A stretch of DNA of 64,000 nucleotides from Methylobacillus methanolivorans (GCF_044751345.1 NZ_JBIWXY010000002.1:62001-126000), one strand, 5' to 3'. Counted from the stretch's first letter, positions 16,597 to 26,669 are shown. Numbers and translations: made by a program. Notes: generated from the letters alone by a model not told the origin.

Positions 16597-17400
16597 ATGG
16601 CGACAGGTCAATTAACTCCTTCGGAATATATCGGGCACCACCTCTCTTTCAATGCAAAGAGCGTGGGTGATGGCGGCTTTTGGGTATTGCATATGGATAC
16701 CTTGGTCATGTCGGCCTTGCTCGGTATTGTCGTATTTGGTCTACTCTGGTGGGTGGTGCGTGGTGCTACCGCTGGTGTACCAACCAAGCGTCAAGCATTT
16801 GTCGAGCTGCTGATTGAGTTTATTGATAATCAAGTCAAGAGCATTTTTCATGGCAACCGTCATGCATTTGTTGCGCCGCTCGCTTTGACCGTATTTGTCT
16901 GGGTGCTGGTCATGAATGCGATGGACTTCCTGCCTATCGACATCATGGCGATCGTTTACGGCTGGCTTGGCCTGCATGAGTGGCGTAGCGTACCGACCTC
17001 TGACATCAATGCTACGTTTGCATTGGCATTGGCTGTCTGGTTCTTGATGATCTTCTTCAGTATCAAGGTCAAGGGCTTGGGCGGCTGGATTCACGAATTG
17101 TTCTGTTCCCCTTTTGGCTCAAACCCACTGGTTTGGCCAGCTAATTTTGCATTCAACCTGATTGAATACATTTCCAAGCCTCTTTCACATTCCCTGCGTT
17201 TGTTCGGCAATATGTACGCAGGCGAAATCATTTTCCTGCTGCTCGGTATGTGGGCGGCAACTGGTCTGGCAGGCACTTTCTTCGGTGCATTGTTGGGCGC
17301 TGGCTGGGCGATCTTCCATATCTTGATCGTTTGTCTGCAGGCATTCATTTTCATGATGCTGACAGTTGTCTACATATCCATGGCGCATGAAAGCCACTAG
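16597..17400 (+). CDS. atpB: ATP synthase F0 subunit a
   Basis: Membrane subunit forming the proton half-channels beside the c-ring. About 267 residues if started at the ATG at 16597 (MATGQLTPSEYIGHHLSF); ATG 16591 is equally possible. The essential Arg is in SHSLRLFGNMYAGEIIFLLL, and the last helix is AFIFMMLTVVYISMAHES. Five or six membrane helices are seen. An AAGG lies just before the alternative starts. Confidence 0.97.
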   Translation: MATGQLTPSEYIGHHLSFNAKSVGDGGFWVLHMDTLVMSALLGIVVFGLLWWVVRGATAGVPTKRQAFVELLIEFIDNQVKSIFHGNRHAFVAPLALTVFVWVLVMNAMDFLPIDIMAIVYGWLGLHEWRSVPTSDINATFALALAVWFLMIFFSIKVKGLGGWIHELFCSPFGSNPLVWPANFAFNLIEYISKPLSHSLRLFGNMYAGEIIFLLLGMWAATGLAGTFFGALLGAGWAIFHILIVCLQAFIFMMLTVVYISMAHESH

Positions 17401-17463
17401 ATTTAGTTAGTTTTGTTCTTAATTTTTATCGTTAACACTCTCTAAAAGCCGAAAGGAAATTAA

Positions 17464-17736
17464 ATGGAGAATTTGCAATTGTTGGCCATGATTCAAGCTT
17501 ACACCGGTGTTGGTATCGGTTTGATCATCGGTTTGGGCGCAGCTGGTGCTTGTATCGGTATTGGTATCATGTGTGCAAGCTTCCTGGATGGCGCAGCTCG
17601 TCAACCAGAACTGATCCCTGCTCTGCAAGGTAAGGTATTCCTGCTGTTGGGTCTGATCGATGCTTCCTTCATTATCGGTGTTGGTCTGGCTATGATGTTC
17701 GCCTTTGCAAACCCATTGCTGAGCGTAGTTGCTTAA
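17464..17736 (+). CDS. atpE: ATP synthase F0 subunit c
   Basis: Proteolipid forming the rotating c-ring. The 90 residues form two helices joined by the polar loop ARQPE. The Gly-rich first helix is IGLIIGLGAAGACIGIGI. The proton-carrying acid is Asp66 in LLLGLIDASFIIGVGLAM, an Asp as in proton-driven enzymes. An AAAGGAAAT ribosome site precedes the ATG. Confidence 0.98.
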   Translation: MENLQLLAMIQAYTGVGIGLIIGLGAAGACIGIGIMCASFLDGAARQPELIPALQGKVFLLLGLIDASFIIGVGLAMMFAFANPLLSVVA

Positions 17737-17806
17737 CGAAATCTGGTACTGGATTAAGTGGTTAACTTAATTAATACCTACTAGATTCAAAGGCTCGGGA
17801 GCAAAT

Positions 17807-18277
17807 ATGAATATCAACCTGACACTCATTGCGCAGGCCATCTCATTTGCCATTCTGATCTGGTTTACCACAAAGTTTGTGTGGCCATATCTCCTGAATG
17901 CAATCGAGACACGCCAGAAAACCATTGCAGATGGTTTGGCAGCGGCTGAGCGCGGTAAGCAGGAGCTTGACGTAGCAACCCAGCGTTCAGCTGAAGTTGT
18001 TAACGATGCCAAGCAAAAAGCGACTTCCATCATTGCACAAGCTGAGAAGCGTGCCAGTGAAATCGTGGAAGAAGCCAAGGCAAATGCCAAGGCAGAAGGT
18101 GATCGTATTATCACTGGTGCCAAGGCTGAAATTGATCAAGAAGTTAACCGTGCCAAGGAAGGCTTGCGTCAGCAAGTGTCTGCGTTGGCGGTTGCTGGTG
18201 CAGAAAAGATTCTGCGCAAGGAGATCGATGCCAAGGCGCATGCTGACCTGCTGAACACCATCGCAAACGAGCTCTAG
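17807..18277 (+). CDS. atpF: ATP synthase F0 subunit b
   Basis: Peripheral stalk subunit. The 156 residues have one N-terminal helix in the membrane (MNINLTLIAQAISFAILIWF) and a long charged coiled-coil (ETRQKTIADGLAAAERGKQE onward) that reaches up to F1. The size equals that of typical proteobacterial b subunits. It lies between atpE and atpH. Confidence 0.97.
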   Translation: MNINLTLIAQAISFAILIWFTTKFVWPYLLNAIETRQKTIADGLAAAERGKQELDVATQRSAEVVNDAKQKATSIIAQAEKRASEIVEEAKANAKAEGDRIITGAKAEIDQEVNRAKEGLRQQVSALAVAGAEKILRKEIDAKAHADLLNTIANEL

Positions 18278-18296
18278 GAAGGAATGGGAGCACGAC

Positions 18297-18833
18297 ATGG
18301 CTGAAGCGATCACCATTGCAAGACCTTATGCGGTAGCGGTTTACCGCTTGGCGAAGGAAAAAAATGCGCTGGCAGATTGGTCGCAAATGCTCGCACTGGC
18401 CGCGACTATCGTGGCCGATGAGCAGATGCGGGCATTTATTGACAACCCCAAGGTTGACGCGGCTGATTTGGAGCGCGTATTCCTTTCCGTAAGCGGAGAC
18501 AAGCTCAACGAGGCAGGCGCTAACCTGGTCAAGTTGCTGGTGGAATACGGTCGCCTATCCATCCTGCCAGAAATTGCAACTGCATTTGAAGAGTTGAAGG
18601 CGCAGGACGAAGGTGTGTTGGAGGCCGAGATTACCGCGGCTAGCCAACCAAGCGATGCTGAATTCGCTGCCATCGTGAAGCGCCTGGAAACCAAGTTCGG
18701 CAAAAAGGTTGAAGCAAGCGTAAAAGTGGATCCGGAAATTATTGGCGGGATCAAAATTGTAGTCGGCGATACGGTCATTGACGCTTCAGTCCGTGGCCAA
18801 TTGCAAGAGATGGCCTACACGCTGAAAGGTTAG
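18297..18833 (+). CDS. atpH: ATP synthase F1 subunit delta
   Basis: Caps F1 and links it to the b-subunit stalk. The 178 residues begin MAEAITIARPYAVAVYRLAKE, matching the family N terminus (ARPYAxAxFxxA), and end in the conserved PEIIGGIKIVVGDTVIDASVRGQLQEMA. It is 19 bases after atpF and 9 before atpA. Confidence 0.97.
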   Translation: MAEAITIARPYAVAVYRLAKEKNALADWSQMLALAATIVADEQMRAFIDNPKVDAADLERVFLSVSGDKLNEAGANLVKLLVEYGRLSILPEIATAFEELKAQDEGVLEAEITAASQPSDAEFAAIVKRLETKFGKKVEASVKVDPEIIGGIKIVVGDTVIDASVRGQLQEMAYTLKG

Positions 18834-18842
18834 GAAAAAGTA

Positions 18843-20384
18843 ATGCAATTATCCACATCAGAAATCAGTGAACTGATTAAGAGCAGATTAGAGAATTTCT
18901 CCACCAGCGCTGAAGCACGTACTCAAGGTACTGTGATTTCCGTGACTGATGGTATCGTGCGTATTCACGGCCTGTCCAATGTCATGGCCGGTGAAATGAT
19001 CGAGTTCCCAGGCAATATTTACGGTCTGGCGCTTAACTTGGAGCGTGACTCCGTGGGTGCCGTGATCCTGGGCGACTACGAAAGTATCACCGAAGGCGAT
19101 ACCGTGAAGTGCACTGGCAAGATCCTGGAAGTGCCAGTTGGTCCAGAGTTGGTTGGTCGCGTAGTGAACGCACTGGGCCAGCCGATTGACGGCAAGGGTC
19201 CAATCAACGCCAAGCTGACAGACAAGATTGAAAAGGTTGCTCCTGGCGTGATCGCACGTAAGTCCGTGTCACAGCCTGTGCAAACCGGTATCAAGGCGAT
19301 TGACTCCATGGTGCCGGTTGGCCGTGGTCAGCGCGAATTGATCATTGGTGACCGTCAGACAGGTAAGACTGCGGTAGCTGTTGATGCCATCATTAACCAA
19401 AAGGGTCAGAACATGACCTGTATCTACGTTGCGATCGGCCAAAAGGCTTCTACGATTGCTAACGTAGTACGCAAGCTGGAAGAGCACGGTGCAATGGAAT
19501 ACACCATTGTTGTGGCTGCTTCTGCTTCCGACCCTGCTGCTCTGCAGTTCCTGGCACCGTATGCTGGTTGCACCATGGGTGAATACTTCCGTGACCGTGG
19601 TCAGGATGCATTGATCGTTTATGATGACTTGACCAAGCAAGCTTGGGCTTATCGTCAAATTTCCCTGCTGCTACGCCGCCCACCAGGCCGCGAAGCTTAC
19701 CCAGGTGACGTGTTCTACATCCACTCCCGTCTGCTTGAGCGTGCTGCTCGCGTAAGCGAAGAGTATGTTGAGAAATTCACCAACGGTGAAGTGAAAGGCC
19801 AGACTGGTTCCTTGACCGCACTGCCTATCATTGAAACTGCTGCTGGTGACGTTTCTGCATTCGTTCCGACCAACGTGATTTCGATTACTGATGGTCAGAT
19901 CTTCCTGGAAACTGACTTGTTCAACTCAGGTATCCGTCCTGCGATCAACGCTGGTATCTCCGTATCCCGCGTTGGTGGTGCAGCACAAACCAAAGTGATC
20001 AAGAAGCTGGGTGGCGGTATTCGTCTGGCATTGGCTCAGTATCGTGAATTGGCTGCGTTTGCGCAGTTCGCTTCTGATCTGGACGAAGTAACCCGCAAGC
20101 AGTTGGATCGCGGTCGTCTGGTGACTGAGTTGATGAAGCAAGCACAATATGAGCCGCTGTCTACCTCCGAGATGGCAGTGAGCTTGTTGGCTGCTAACAA
20201 GGGCTTCTTTGACGATGTGCCAGTTGCCCGTGTGTTGGCGTTTGAATCTGCCCTGCACTCCTTCCTTAAGTCCAAGTACAAGAGCATTCTGGACAAGATC
20301 GACAGCACCAATGACCTTGGTGGTGACGACGAGAAGGCCCTGGAAGCAGCAATTCAAGACTTCAAGGCAACCAACGCTTACTAA
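18843..20384 (+). CDS. atpA: ATP synthase F1 subunit alpha
   Basis: Regulatory nucleotide-binding subunit of the F1 hexamer. The 513 residues equal the E. coli length. Walker A GDRQTGKT is at 169-176, with YVAIGQKASTIANVV and the alpha signature PAINAGISVSRVGGAAQ. No irregularity is seen. Confidence 0.99.
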   Translation: MQLSTSEISELIKSRLENFSTSAEARTQGTVISVTDGIVRIHGLSNVMAGEMIEFPGNIYGLALNLERDSVGAVILGDYESITEGDTVKCTGKILEVPVGPELVGRVVNALGQPIDGKGPINAKLTDKIEKVAPGVIARKSVSQPVQTGIKAIDSMVPVGRGQRELIIGDRQTGKTAVAVDAIINQKGQNMTCIYVAIGQKASTIANVVRKLEEHGAMEYTIVVAASASDPAALQFLAPYAGCTMGEYFRDRGQDALIVYDDLTKQAWAYRQISLLLRRPPGREAYPGDVFYIHSRLLERAARVSEEYVEKFTNGEVKGQTGSLTALPIIETAAGDVSAFVPTNVISITDGQIFLETDLFNSGIRPAINAGISVSRVGGAAQTKVIKKLGGGIRLALAQYRELAAFAQFASDLDEVTRKQLDRGRLVTELMKQAQYEPLSTSEMAVSLLAANKGFFDDVPVARVLAFESALHSFLKSKYKSILDKIDSTNDLGGDDEKALEAAIQDFKATNAY

Positions 20385-20413
20385 GCTTAAAGTACAGACA
20401 GGCAGACTAGACA

Positions 20414-21289
20414 ATGGCTGGTAGCAAAGAGATACGTAGCAAGATCAAGAGTGTGGAAAACACACGCAAGATCACCAAGGCGATGGAAATGGTCGCGGCT
20501 TCCAAGATGCGCAAGGCGCAAGAGCGCATGCGCATGGCCCGCCCTTACGCAGAAAAAATTCGTAATGTGACAGCTCACCTGTCCCATGCCAATTCCGAAT
20601 ACAAACATCCTTTCGTTGTTAAGCGTGAAAGGGTTGGCAACGTCGGTTTGATCGTTGTGAGTTCGGACAAAGGCTTGTGTGGTGGCCTCAATACGAATGT
20701 ACTGCGTTTATCCATCAATCAGATGAAAGCCTGGGAAGACGAAGGCAAGAAGACGGTTGTGAGCGCCATCGGCAATAAGGGGTTCGGTTATATGAACCGC
20801 ATCAATGCTGATGTGAAATCTCATGTGACTGGCTTGGGTGATACGCCACATCTGGAAAAGCTCATCGGTACGATCAAGGTGATGCTGGATGCCTACATCG
20901 TAGGTGAGATTGATCAGCTGTATATCTCTTATACCCGCTTTATCAATACCATGAAGCAAGAAGCGGTGATTGAGCAGGTGTTGCCATTGTCTAGCGAAAA
21001 GCTGGATGTTTCAGCAACGACAGCCAAGGGGCACTGGGATTATATCTACGAGCCTGAGGCAAATGTCGTCATCGATGAACTGATGACTCGATATATTGAG
21101 TCCATTATTTATCACGCCGTTGCCGAAAACATGGCGTCTGAACAAAGCGCCCGTATGGTGGCCATGAAGGCCGCGTCGGATAACGCGAAGACGGTGATTG
21201 GTGAATTGAAGCTGGTGTACAACAAGGCGCGCCAGGCTGCGATTACCAAGGAAATTTCAGAGATTGTCGGTGGCGCGGCGGCTGTCTAG
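20414..21289 (+). CDS. atpG: ATP synthase F1 subunit gamma
   Basis: Central rotor shaft. The 291 residues begin MAGSKEIRSKIKSVENTRKITKAMEMVAASKMRKAQ (split here only for reading), the conserved N-terminal helix, and end with the signature ASDNAKTVIGELKLVYNKAR and ITKEISEIVGGAAAV. Position and size are as expected. Confidence 0.98.
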   Translation: MAGSKEIRSKIKSVENTRKITKAMEMVAASKMRKAQERMRMARPYAEKIRNVTAHLSHANSEYKHPFVVKRERVGNVGLIVVSSDKGLCGGLNTNVLRLSINQMKAWEDEGKKTVVSAIGNKGFGYMNRINADVKSHVTGLGDTPHLEKLIGTIKVMLDAYIVGEIDQLYISYTRFINTMKQEAVIEQVLPLSSEKLDVSATTAKGHWDYIYEPEANVVIDELMTRYIESIIYHAVAENMASEQSARMVAMKAASDNAKTVIGELKLVYNKARQAAITKEISEIVGGAAAV

Positions 21290-21351
21290 TCGTGCTGAAC
21301 TGTAGCTTAGCTAAAGCTCAAAGAATTTAAGTATAGATTGAGGATACCAAG

Positions 21352-22749
21352 ATGAGTCAAGGTAAGGTTGTTCAATGTATTGGTGCCGTGGTTGACGTCG
21401 AGTTTCCACGTGACCAGATGCCCAAGGTATATGACGCACTGATCCTGGATGAAGAGACATCCACGGCAGAAGCTGGCCTGACCCTGGAAGTGCAACAACA
21501 ACTGGGTGATGGCGTGGTTCGCGCGATTGCCATGGGTTCCAGCGATGGCCTGTCCCGCGGCATGAAGGTGAAAAACACCGGTAACCAAATTCAGGTACCA
21601 GTAGGCCACGGTACACTGGGCCGTATTATGGATGTGCTGGGTCGTCCTATTGACGAAGCTGGCCCGATTGAAGCTGACGAACATCGCTCCATTCACCAGA
21701 AAGCGCCAACTTTCGAAGAGCTTTCCCCTTCCGTTGACCTGTTGGAAACTGGTATCAAGGTGATTGACCTTGTTTGCCCGTTCGCAAAGGGTGGTAAGGT
21801 TGGTCTGTTCGGTGGTGCTGGTGTGGGCAAGACCGTTAACATGATGGAACTGATCAACAACATCGCCAAGCAGCACAGCGGTTTGTCCGTATTTGCTGGT
21901 GTAGGTGAGCGTACCCGTGAAGGTAACGACTTCTACCACGAAATGAAGGACTCCAACGTTCTTGATAAGGTGGGCATGGTGTTCGGTCAGATGAACGAGC
22001 CACCAGGCAACCGTCTGCGCGTAGCGCTGACTGGCCTGACCATGGCTGAGCGTTTCCGTGACGAAGGCCGTGACATCCTGTTCTTCGTTGATAACATCTA
22101 CCGTTACACACTGGCTGGTACTGAAGTATCCGCGCTGCTGGGTCGTATGCCTTCCGCCGTGGGTTACCAGCCTACGCTGGCTGAAGAAATGGGCCGCTTG
22201 CAAGAGCGTATTACTTCGACCAAGGTTGGTTCGATTACTTCCATCCAAGCCGTTTACGTTCCTGCGGATGACTTGACCGATCCATCCCCAGCAACCACCT
22301 TCTTGCACTTGGACTCCACAGTGGTTCTGTCTCGTGACATCGCTGCACTGGGTATCTACCCTGCGGTTGATCCACTGGACTCCACATCGCGTCAGCTGGA
22401 TCCACAAATCGTGGGCGAAGAGCACTACAGCGTGGCACGTTCCGTACAGTCCACTCTGCAACGCTACAAGGAACTGCGTGACATCATCGCGATTCTGGGT
22501 ATGGACGAATTGTCTCCAGAAGACAAGCTGGCAGTCGCCCGCGCTCGTAAGATCCAGCGCTTCCTGTCCCAGCCTTTCCACGTTGCTGAAGTCTTCACTG
22601 GCGCACCTGGTAAGTACGTGACCCTGAAGGACACGATCAAGGGCTTCAAGGCTATCGTTGCCGGCGAATACGATCACCTGCCAGAACAAGCGTTCTACAT
22701 GGTAGGCGCGATTGAAGAAGCGGTTGAGAAGGCAAAGACCCTTAACTAA
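21352..22749 (+). CDS. atpD: ATP synthase F1 subunit beta
   Basis: Catalytic subunit making ATP. The 465 residues include Walker A GGAGVGKT (154-161), the catalytic stretch VGERTREGNDFY (184 onward), and the beta signature PAVDPLDSTSRQLDP. The antisense strand is also open for 460 codons, which is a codon-use by-product and not a gene. Confidence 0.99.
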   Translation: MSQGKVVQCIGAVVDVEFPRDQMPKVYDALILDEETSTAEAGLTLEVQQQLGDGVVRAIAMGSSDGLSRGMKVKNTGNQIQVPVGHGTLGRIMDVLGRPIDEAGPIEADEHRSIHQKAPTFEELSPSVDLLETGIKVIDLVCPFAKGGKVGLFGGAGVGKTVNMMELINNIAKQHSGLSVFAGVGERTREGNDFYHEMKDSNVLDKVGMVFGQMNEPPGNRLRVALTGLTMAERFRDEGRDILFFVDNIYRYTLAGTEVSALLGRMPSAVGYQPTLAEEMGRLQERITSTKVGSITSIQAVYVPADDLTDPSPATTFLHLDSTVVLSRDIAALGIYPAVDPLDSTSRQLDPQIVGEEHYSVARSVQSTLQRYKELRDIIAILGMDELSPEDKLAVARARKIQRFLSQPFHVAEVFTGAPGKYVTLKDTIKGFKAIVAGEYDHLPEQAFYMVGAIEEAVEKAKTLN

Positions 22750-22777
22750 ACCTTGTCACAGGTAAGGATAGGACGAT

Positions 22778-23203
22778 ATGGCATCAACAATACACCTGGA
22801 CGTGGTTAGCGCAGAAGAATCCATTTTCTCGGGCGAGGCAGAGTTTGTCGCAGCGCCTGCGAAACTGGGTGAGGTAGGTATTTATCCTAACCATGCACCG
22901 CTGATTACCACCATCAAGCCAGGCGTGCTGCGCGTCAAGGTTGCCAATAGTGGTGAAGAACAGGCTATTTACATTTCCGGCGGTTTGCTGGAAGTGCAGC
23001 CAGGCCTGATCACCGTGCTGGCAGATACTGCGATTCGCGGTCATGATCTAGATGAAGCCAAGGCGATTGAAGCCAAGCGTGCTGCAGAAGAAGCATTGAA
23101 GAACAATGCATCGGGTGTGGATTATGCGCGTGCGCAGGCTGAATTGTCCGAAGCGCTGGCACAATTGCAAACAATTGAGCAATTACGCAAGACAACGCAC
23201 TAA
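22778..23203 (+). CDS. atpC: ATP synthase F1 subunit epsilon
   Basis: Rotor foot and regulatory subunit. The 141 residues have the beta-sandwich (MASTIHLDVVSAEESIFSGEA; GEVGIYPNHAPLITTIKPG; YISGGLLEVQPGLITVLADTA) and a C-terminal two-helix tail that can inhibit hydrolysis. It closes the operon before a strong terminator. Confidence 0.98.
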   Translation: MASTIHLDVVSAEESIFSGEAEFVAAPAKLGEVGIYPNHAPLITTIKPGVLRVKVANSGEEQAIYISGGLLEVQPGLITVLADTAIRGHDLDEAKAIEAKRAAEEALKNNASGVDYARAQAELSEALAQLQTIEQLRKTTH

Positions 23204-23222
23204 ACCTGCAAGTTTTGCTAGG

Positions 23223-23249
23223 AAAGGCAGCCAAATGGCTGCCTTTTTT
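23223..23249 (+). terminator. Intrinsic terminator of the atp operon
   Basis: AAAGGCAGCC, loop AAAT, GGCTGCCTTT, then a T run through 23249. Confidence 0.95.
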
Positions 23250-23273
23250 ATTTATACTTCCAGTTAATTTTCA

Positions 23274-24674
23274 ATGCTTGAACCGGATAGCCACTTGTCT
23301 CTTTCCACACCCTCTTCCAAGCTCAATATCGTGATTCTCGCTGCGGGTAAAGGTACCCGCATGCACTCCAGCAAGCCCAAGGTACTGCATGCTTTAGCAG
23401 GCAAGCCTATCTTGCAGCACGTACTGGATACTGCTCGCAAGCTACAGCCAAGCAAGATCATTGTGATCTATGGCTTTGGCGGTGAAGCTGTACCACAAGC
23501 TTTGCCAGCTGATGACATCACTTGGGTAAAGCAGACTGAACAATTAGGCACCGGGCATGCCATGCAGCAAGCCCTGCCCTATCTTGAGTCGGATGCAAGA
23601 ACGCTGATTCTGTTAGGGGATGTTCCGTTACTGGCGTTGGAAAGCTGTGAGCGATTGCTGTGTGAGCAGGCAGCATTGGCGTTATTGACGGTCAATAAGC
23701 CCAATCCCGCCGGGTATGGGCGCATTGTGCGCGATCAGGCCGCTGTGAAAGCGATTGTTGAACATAAGGATGCAACAGAAGCACAGCGCGCTATCCAGGA
23801 AGTGAATACTGGCATCATGGCTGCGGAAAATGCATGGTTGGAGAAATGGTTGTCGCGTCTGGATAACCGTAATGCCCAGCAAGAATATTATCTGACGGAT
23901 ATCGTTGCGATGGCGGTAGCGGATGGACAGCCAGTGGCTGCTACGCAAGGTGATGATGAATGGCAAGTCGCAGGGGTTAATTCCAAGCAAGACTTGGCGA
24001 CCCTGGAACGTGTTTATCAGCAGCGTTATGCTGCCAGCTTGCTCGAGCAAGGGGTGACACTGGCAGATCCTGCCCGTATTGATATTCGTGGATCACTGGT
24101 AGTTGGCCGCGATGTTGAAATTGATGTGGGATGCGTGTTTGAGGGTGAGGTGACCTTGGCAGATAATGTGCGCATCGGGCCTTATTGCGTCATTCGCAAT
24201 GCCACGATTGGTGCGGGTACTACGTTATCCGCTTATACGCACATTGACGACGCAAGCCTCGCTGAAGACTGTCGTATCGGGCCCTATGCACGTTTACGTC
24301 CAGGCACTACCTTGGCCGATCATGCCCACGTGGGTAATTTCGTTGAGTTAAAAAATGCCCAGGTGGATAGCGGTAGCAAGATCAATCACCTTAGCTATGT
24401 TGGTGATGCTACGGTTGGTAAGCAAGTCAATATTGGTGCTGGTACGATCACCTGCAATTATGATGGCGTGAACAAATCGCGTACCATCATCGAGGATCGC
24501 GCATTTATTGGTTCTGATACCCAATTAATCGCTCCGGTTACCGTCAAAGCGGGCGCAACGATTGCAGCTGGTTCGACCATTACGCAGGATGCCCCGGCAG
24601 ACACCTTGACCATGTCGCGTGTGCGCCAATTTACGATTGAAAACTGGAAACGCCCCGAGAAAGTGAAGAAATAA
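23274..24674 (+). CDS. glmU: Bifunctional UDP-GlcNAc pyrophosphorylase / GlcN-1-P acetyltransferase
   Basis: Makes UDP-N-acetylglucosamine, the precursor of peptidoglycan and LPS. The N-terminal uridyltransferase shows LAAGKGTRM (22-30) and the KPKVLHALAGKP stretch. The C-terminal half is a left-handed beta-helix of hexapeptide repeats (IDVGCVFEGEVTLADNVRIG...) with the acetyltransferase region RLRPGTTLADHAHVGNFVELKN. The 466 residues include about 16 N-terminal residues more than most; the ATG at 23274 has no clear ribosome site, and a TTG at 23295 is an alternative. It abuts glmS. Confidence 0.97.
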   Translation: MLEPDSHLSLSTPSSKLNIVILAAGKGTRMHSSKPKVLHALAGKPILQHVLDTARKLQPSKIIVIYGFGGEAVPQALPADDITWVKQTEQLGTGHAMQQALPYLESDARTLILLGDVPLLALESCERLLCEQAALALLTVNKPNPAGYGRIVRDQAAVKAIVEHKDATEAQRAIQEVNTGIMAAENAWLEKWLSRLDNRNAQQEYYLTDIVAMAVADGQPVAATQGDDEWQVAGVNSKQDLATLERVYQQRYAASLLEQGVTLADPARIDIRGSLVVGRDVEIDVGCVFEGEVTLADNVRIGPYCVIRNATIGAGTTLSAYTHIDDASLAEDCRIGPYARLRPGTTLADHAHVGNFVELKNAQVDSGSKINHLSYVGDATVGKQVNIGAGTITCNYDGVNKSRTIIEDRAFIGSDTQLIAPVTVKAGATIAAGSTITQDAPADTLTMSRVRQFTIENWKRPEKVKK

Positions 24675-24675
24675 G

Positions 24676-26508
24676 ATGTGTGGCATTGTAGGTGCAGTTG
24701 GTGCACGTAATATCGTTCCGGTCCTGATAGAGGGCTTAAGTCGTTTGGAATATCGAGGCTATGATTCTGCCGGTGTAGCAGTGTTGAGCACAGACAGTAT
24801 TTGCCGTGTGCGAGCTGTGGGCCGCGTAGCGGAAATGCAGGGCAAAGCTCAAGCAGAAAATCTCACCGGCATGGTCGGCATAGGGCATACGCGCTGGGCG
24901 ACGCATGGCGGTGTGACCGAATCCAACGCGCATCCACACATCTCTCGCGGCGAAATTGCCGTGGTACACAATGGCATCATCGAAAACCATGATGAGCAGC
25001 GTCAGCGTTTGCAAGCCATGGGGTATGAGTTTGAGTCACAAACTGATACCGAAGTCATCGCACACTTGATTCATCATTACCTCGCTCAGGGCTTGGCCCT
25101 GCTGGATGCGGTGAAGCATGTGGTGAAGGAGCTGACGGGCGCATTTGCGATTAGCGTGGTGTCGATTCATTACCCTGGACAGATGATCTGTGCACGCCAG
25201 GGTTGCCCACTGTTGATTGGCCTTGGCGAGAGTGAGAACTTCATTGCCTCGGACGTTTCCGCTGTGTTGTCCGTGACCCGCAACGTGATCTATCTTGAAG
25301 ACGGTGACGTTGCTGACATCACCAAGGACAAGGTGGATATATTTGACGCTGCCGACCAGCTTGCGGAACGTACCGTACACCGCAGCGATCTTTCGCTGGC
25401 TTCGCTGGAGCTAGGGCCCTACTCCCACTTCATGCAAAAGGAAATTCACGAGCAGCCGCGAGCCTTGACCGACACACTGGAAGCCATCATTGATGACAAT
25501 TCGTTTAGTCCAGCCTTGTTTGGTGCCGATGCCGAATCGGTGTTCAAGGAAGTGGATAGCATCCTCATTCTGGCGGCTGGTACCAGCTATTACGCAGGTT
25601 TAACGGCTAAATACTGGCTGGAGAGCATTGCCGGGTTGCCGACTTCGGTAGAGATCGCCAGTGAATACCGTTATCGCAAATCCGTAGCTAACCCCAAGCA
25701 GTTGATTATCACCATTTCGCAGTCCGGTGAAACCCTGGACACCATGGAAGCCCTCAAACATGCCAAATCGCTGGGTCAGCACCTGACGCTGGCGATTTGC
25801 AATGTGCAGGAGAGTGCTATTCCGCGTGCATCCAGGCTGGTGCTGTATACACGTGCAGGTGCTGAGATCGGCGTAGCTTCCACTAAAGCTTTCACCACCC
25901 AATTGGTGGCTTTGTTCACACTGGCGGCGACATTCGCCAAGCAACGTGGATTGCTGGATGCTGAGCAAGAGCAGGCGTATATCGATAATTTGCGCCACTT
26001 GCCTGGCAGCGTGCAATACGCACTCAATTTGGAACCGCAAATCCGCGAATGGGCTAAGGCGTTCAGCAACAAATTCCATGCCCTCTTCCTCGGGCGCGGC
26101 ATGCACTATCCCATTGCCCTAGAGGGAGCGCTCAAACTCAAGGAAATTTCCTATATTCACGCTGAGGCTTACCCTGCGGGAGAGCTCAAGCATGGCCCGC
26201 TGGCATTGGTGGACAAGAATATGCCAGTGGTCGTGATTGCCCCTAACGATGCCTTGCTGGAAAAGGTGAAGTCCAATATGCAGGAAGTCAGGGCGCGTGG
26301 TGGTGAGCTATTTGTATTCGCTGATGCCGACAGCAACTTTACGGAGAGTGAAGGCGTGCACGTGATCCGTACGCCACGCCATGTCGGTGTGCTCTCGCCC
26401 ATCTTGCATACTATCCCGGTACAGCTGCTGGCGTATCATGCTGCCCTGCTCAAGGGGACGGATGTGGATAAACCACGTAACCTCGCCAAGTCCGTCACCG
26501 TGGAATAA
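24676..26508 (+). CDS. glmS: Glutamine-fructose-6-phosphate aminotransferase (isomerizing)
   Basis: First step of amino-sugar synthesis: fructose-6-P plus glutamine to glucosamine-6-P. The 610 residues start MCGIVGAVGARN; Cys2 becomes the N-terminal nucleophile after Met removal. GHTRWATHGG and HNGIIENH mark the amidotransferase domain. Two SIS domains follow (AGTSYYAGLTAKYW, SQSGETLDTMEAL), and the C terminus DKPRNLAKSVTVE is typical. It starts one base after glmU ends, so the two are co-translated in the same pathway. No ribozyme leader is possible at this spacing. Confidence 0.98.
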   Translation: MCGIVGAVGARNIVPVLIEGLSRLEYRGYDSAGVAVLSTDSICRVRAVGRVAEMQGKAQAENLTGMVGIGHTRWATHGGVTESNAHPHISRGEIAVVHNGIIENHDEQRQRLQAMGYEFESQTDTEVIAHLIHHYLAQGLALLDAVKHVVKELTGAFAISVVSIHYPGQMICARQGCPLLIGLGESENFIASDVSAVLSVTRNVIYLEDGDVADITKDKVDIFDAADQLAERTVHRSDLSLASLELGPYSHFMQKEIHEQPRALTDTLEAIIDDNSFSPALFGADAESVFKEVDSILILAAGTSYYAGLTAKYWLESIAGLPTSVEIASEYRYRKSVANPKQLIITISQSGETLDTMEALKHAKSLGQHLTLAICNVQESAIPRASRLVLYTRAGAEIGVASTKAFTTQLVALFTLAATFAKQRGLLDAEQEQAYIDNLRHLPGSVQYALNLEPQIREWAKAFSNKFHALFLGRGMHYPIALEGALKLKEISYIHAEAYPAGELKHGPLALVDKNMPVVVIAPNDALLEKVKSNMQEVRARGGELFVFADADSNFTESEGVHVIRTPRHVGVLSPILHTIPVQLLAYHAALLKGTDVDKPRNLAKSVTVE

Positions 26509-26611
26509 TGCGCAGGCAGGAGCCTGACCTGAGTAGAGAGCAAATAAAGTTCGTCAGGTTGAGTATCTAGAGGATTGGGTACTTAGCACATATAACGCGT
26601 ACCCATAAACG

Positions 26612-26645
26612 AAAACGTCATTGAGCGTAAACTCAATGGCGTTTT
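26612..26645. terminator. Hairpin terminator between glmS and a convergent gene
   Basis: AAAACGTCATTGAG pairs with CTCAATGGCGTTTT (one G-T pair) around the loop CGTAAA. A and T at the stem ends allow use in both directions, for glmS and for the small gene at 26670-26918. Confidence 0.8.
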
Positions 26646-26669
26646 GTATCATCGTATCAATAAAGCCCG

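Noticed and set aside
21307..22689. Minus-strand open frame of 460 codons
   Set aside because: It lies exactly opposite atpD and arises from the biased codon use of a highly expressed gene; the product is Gln/His/Thr-rich without domains.
23250..24680. glmS ribozyme
   Set aside because: glmS starts one base after glmU, leaving no leader for it; the ribozyme is also typical of Gram-positive bacteria.
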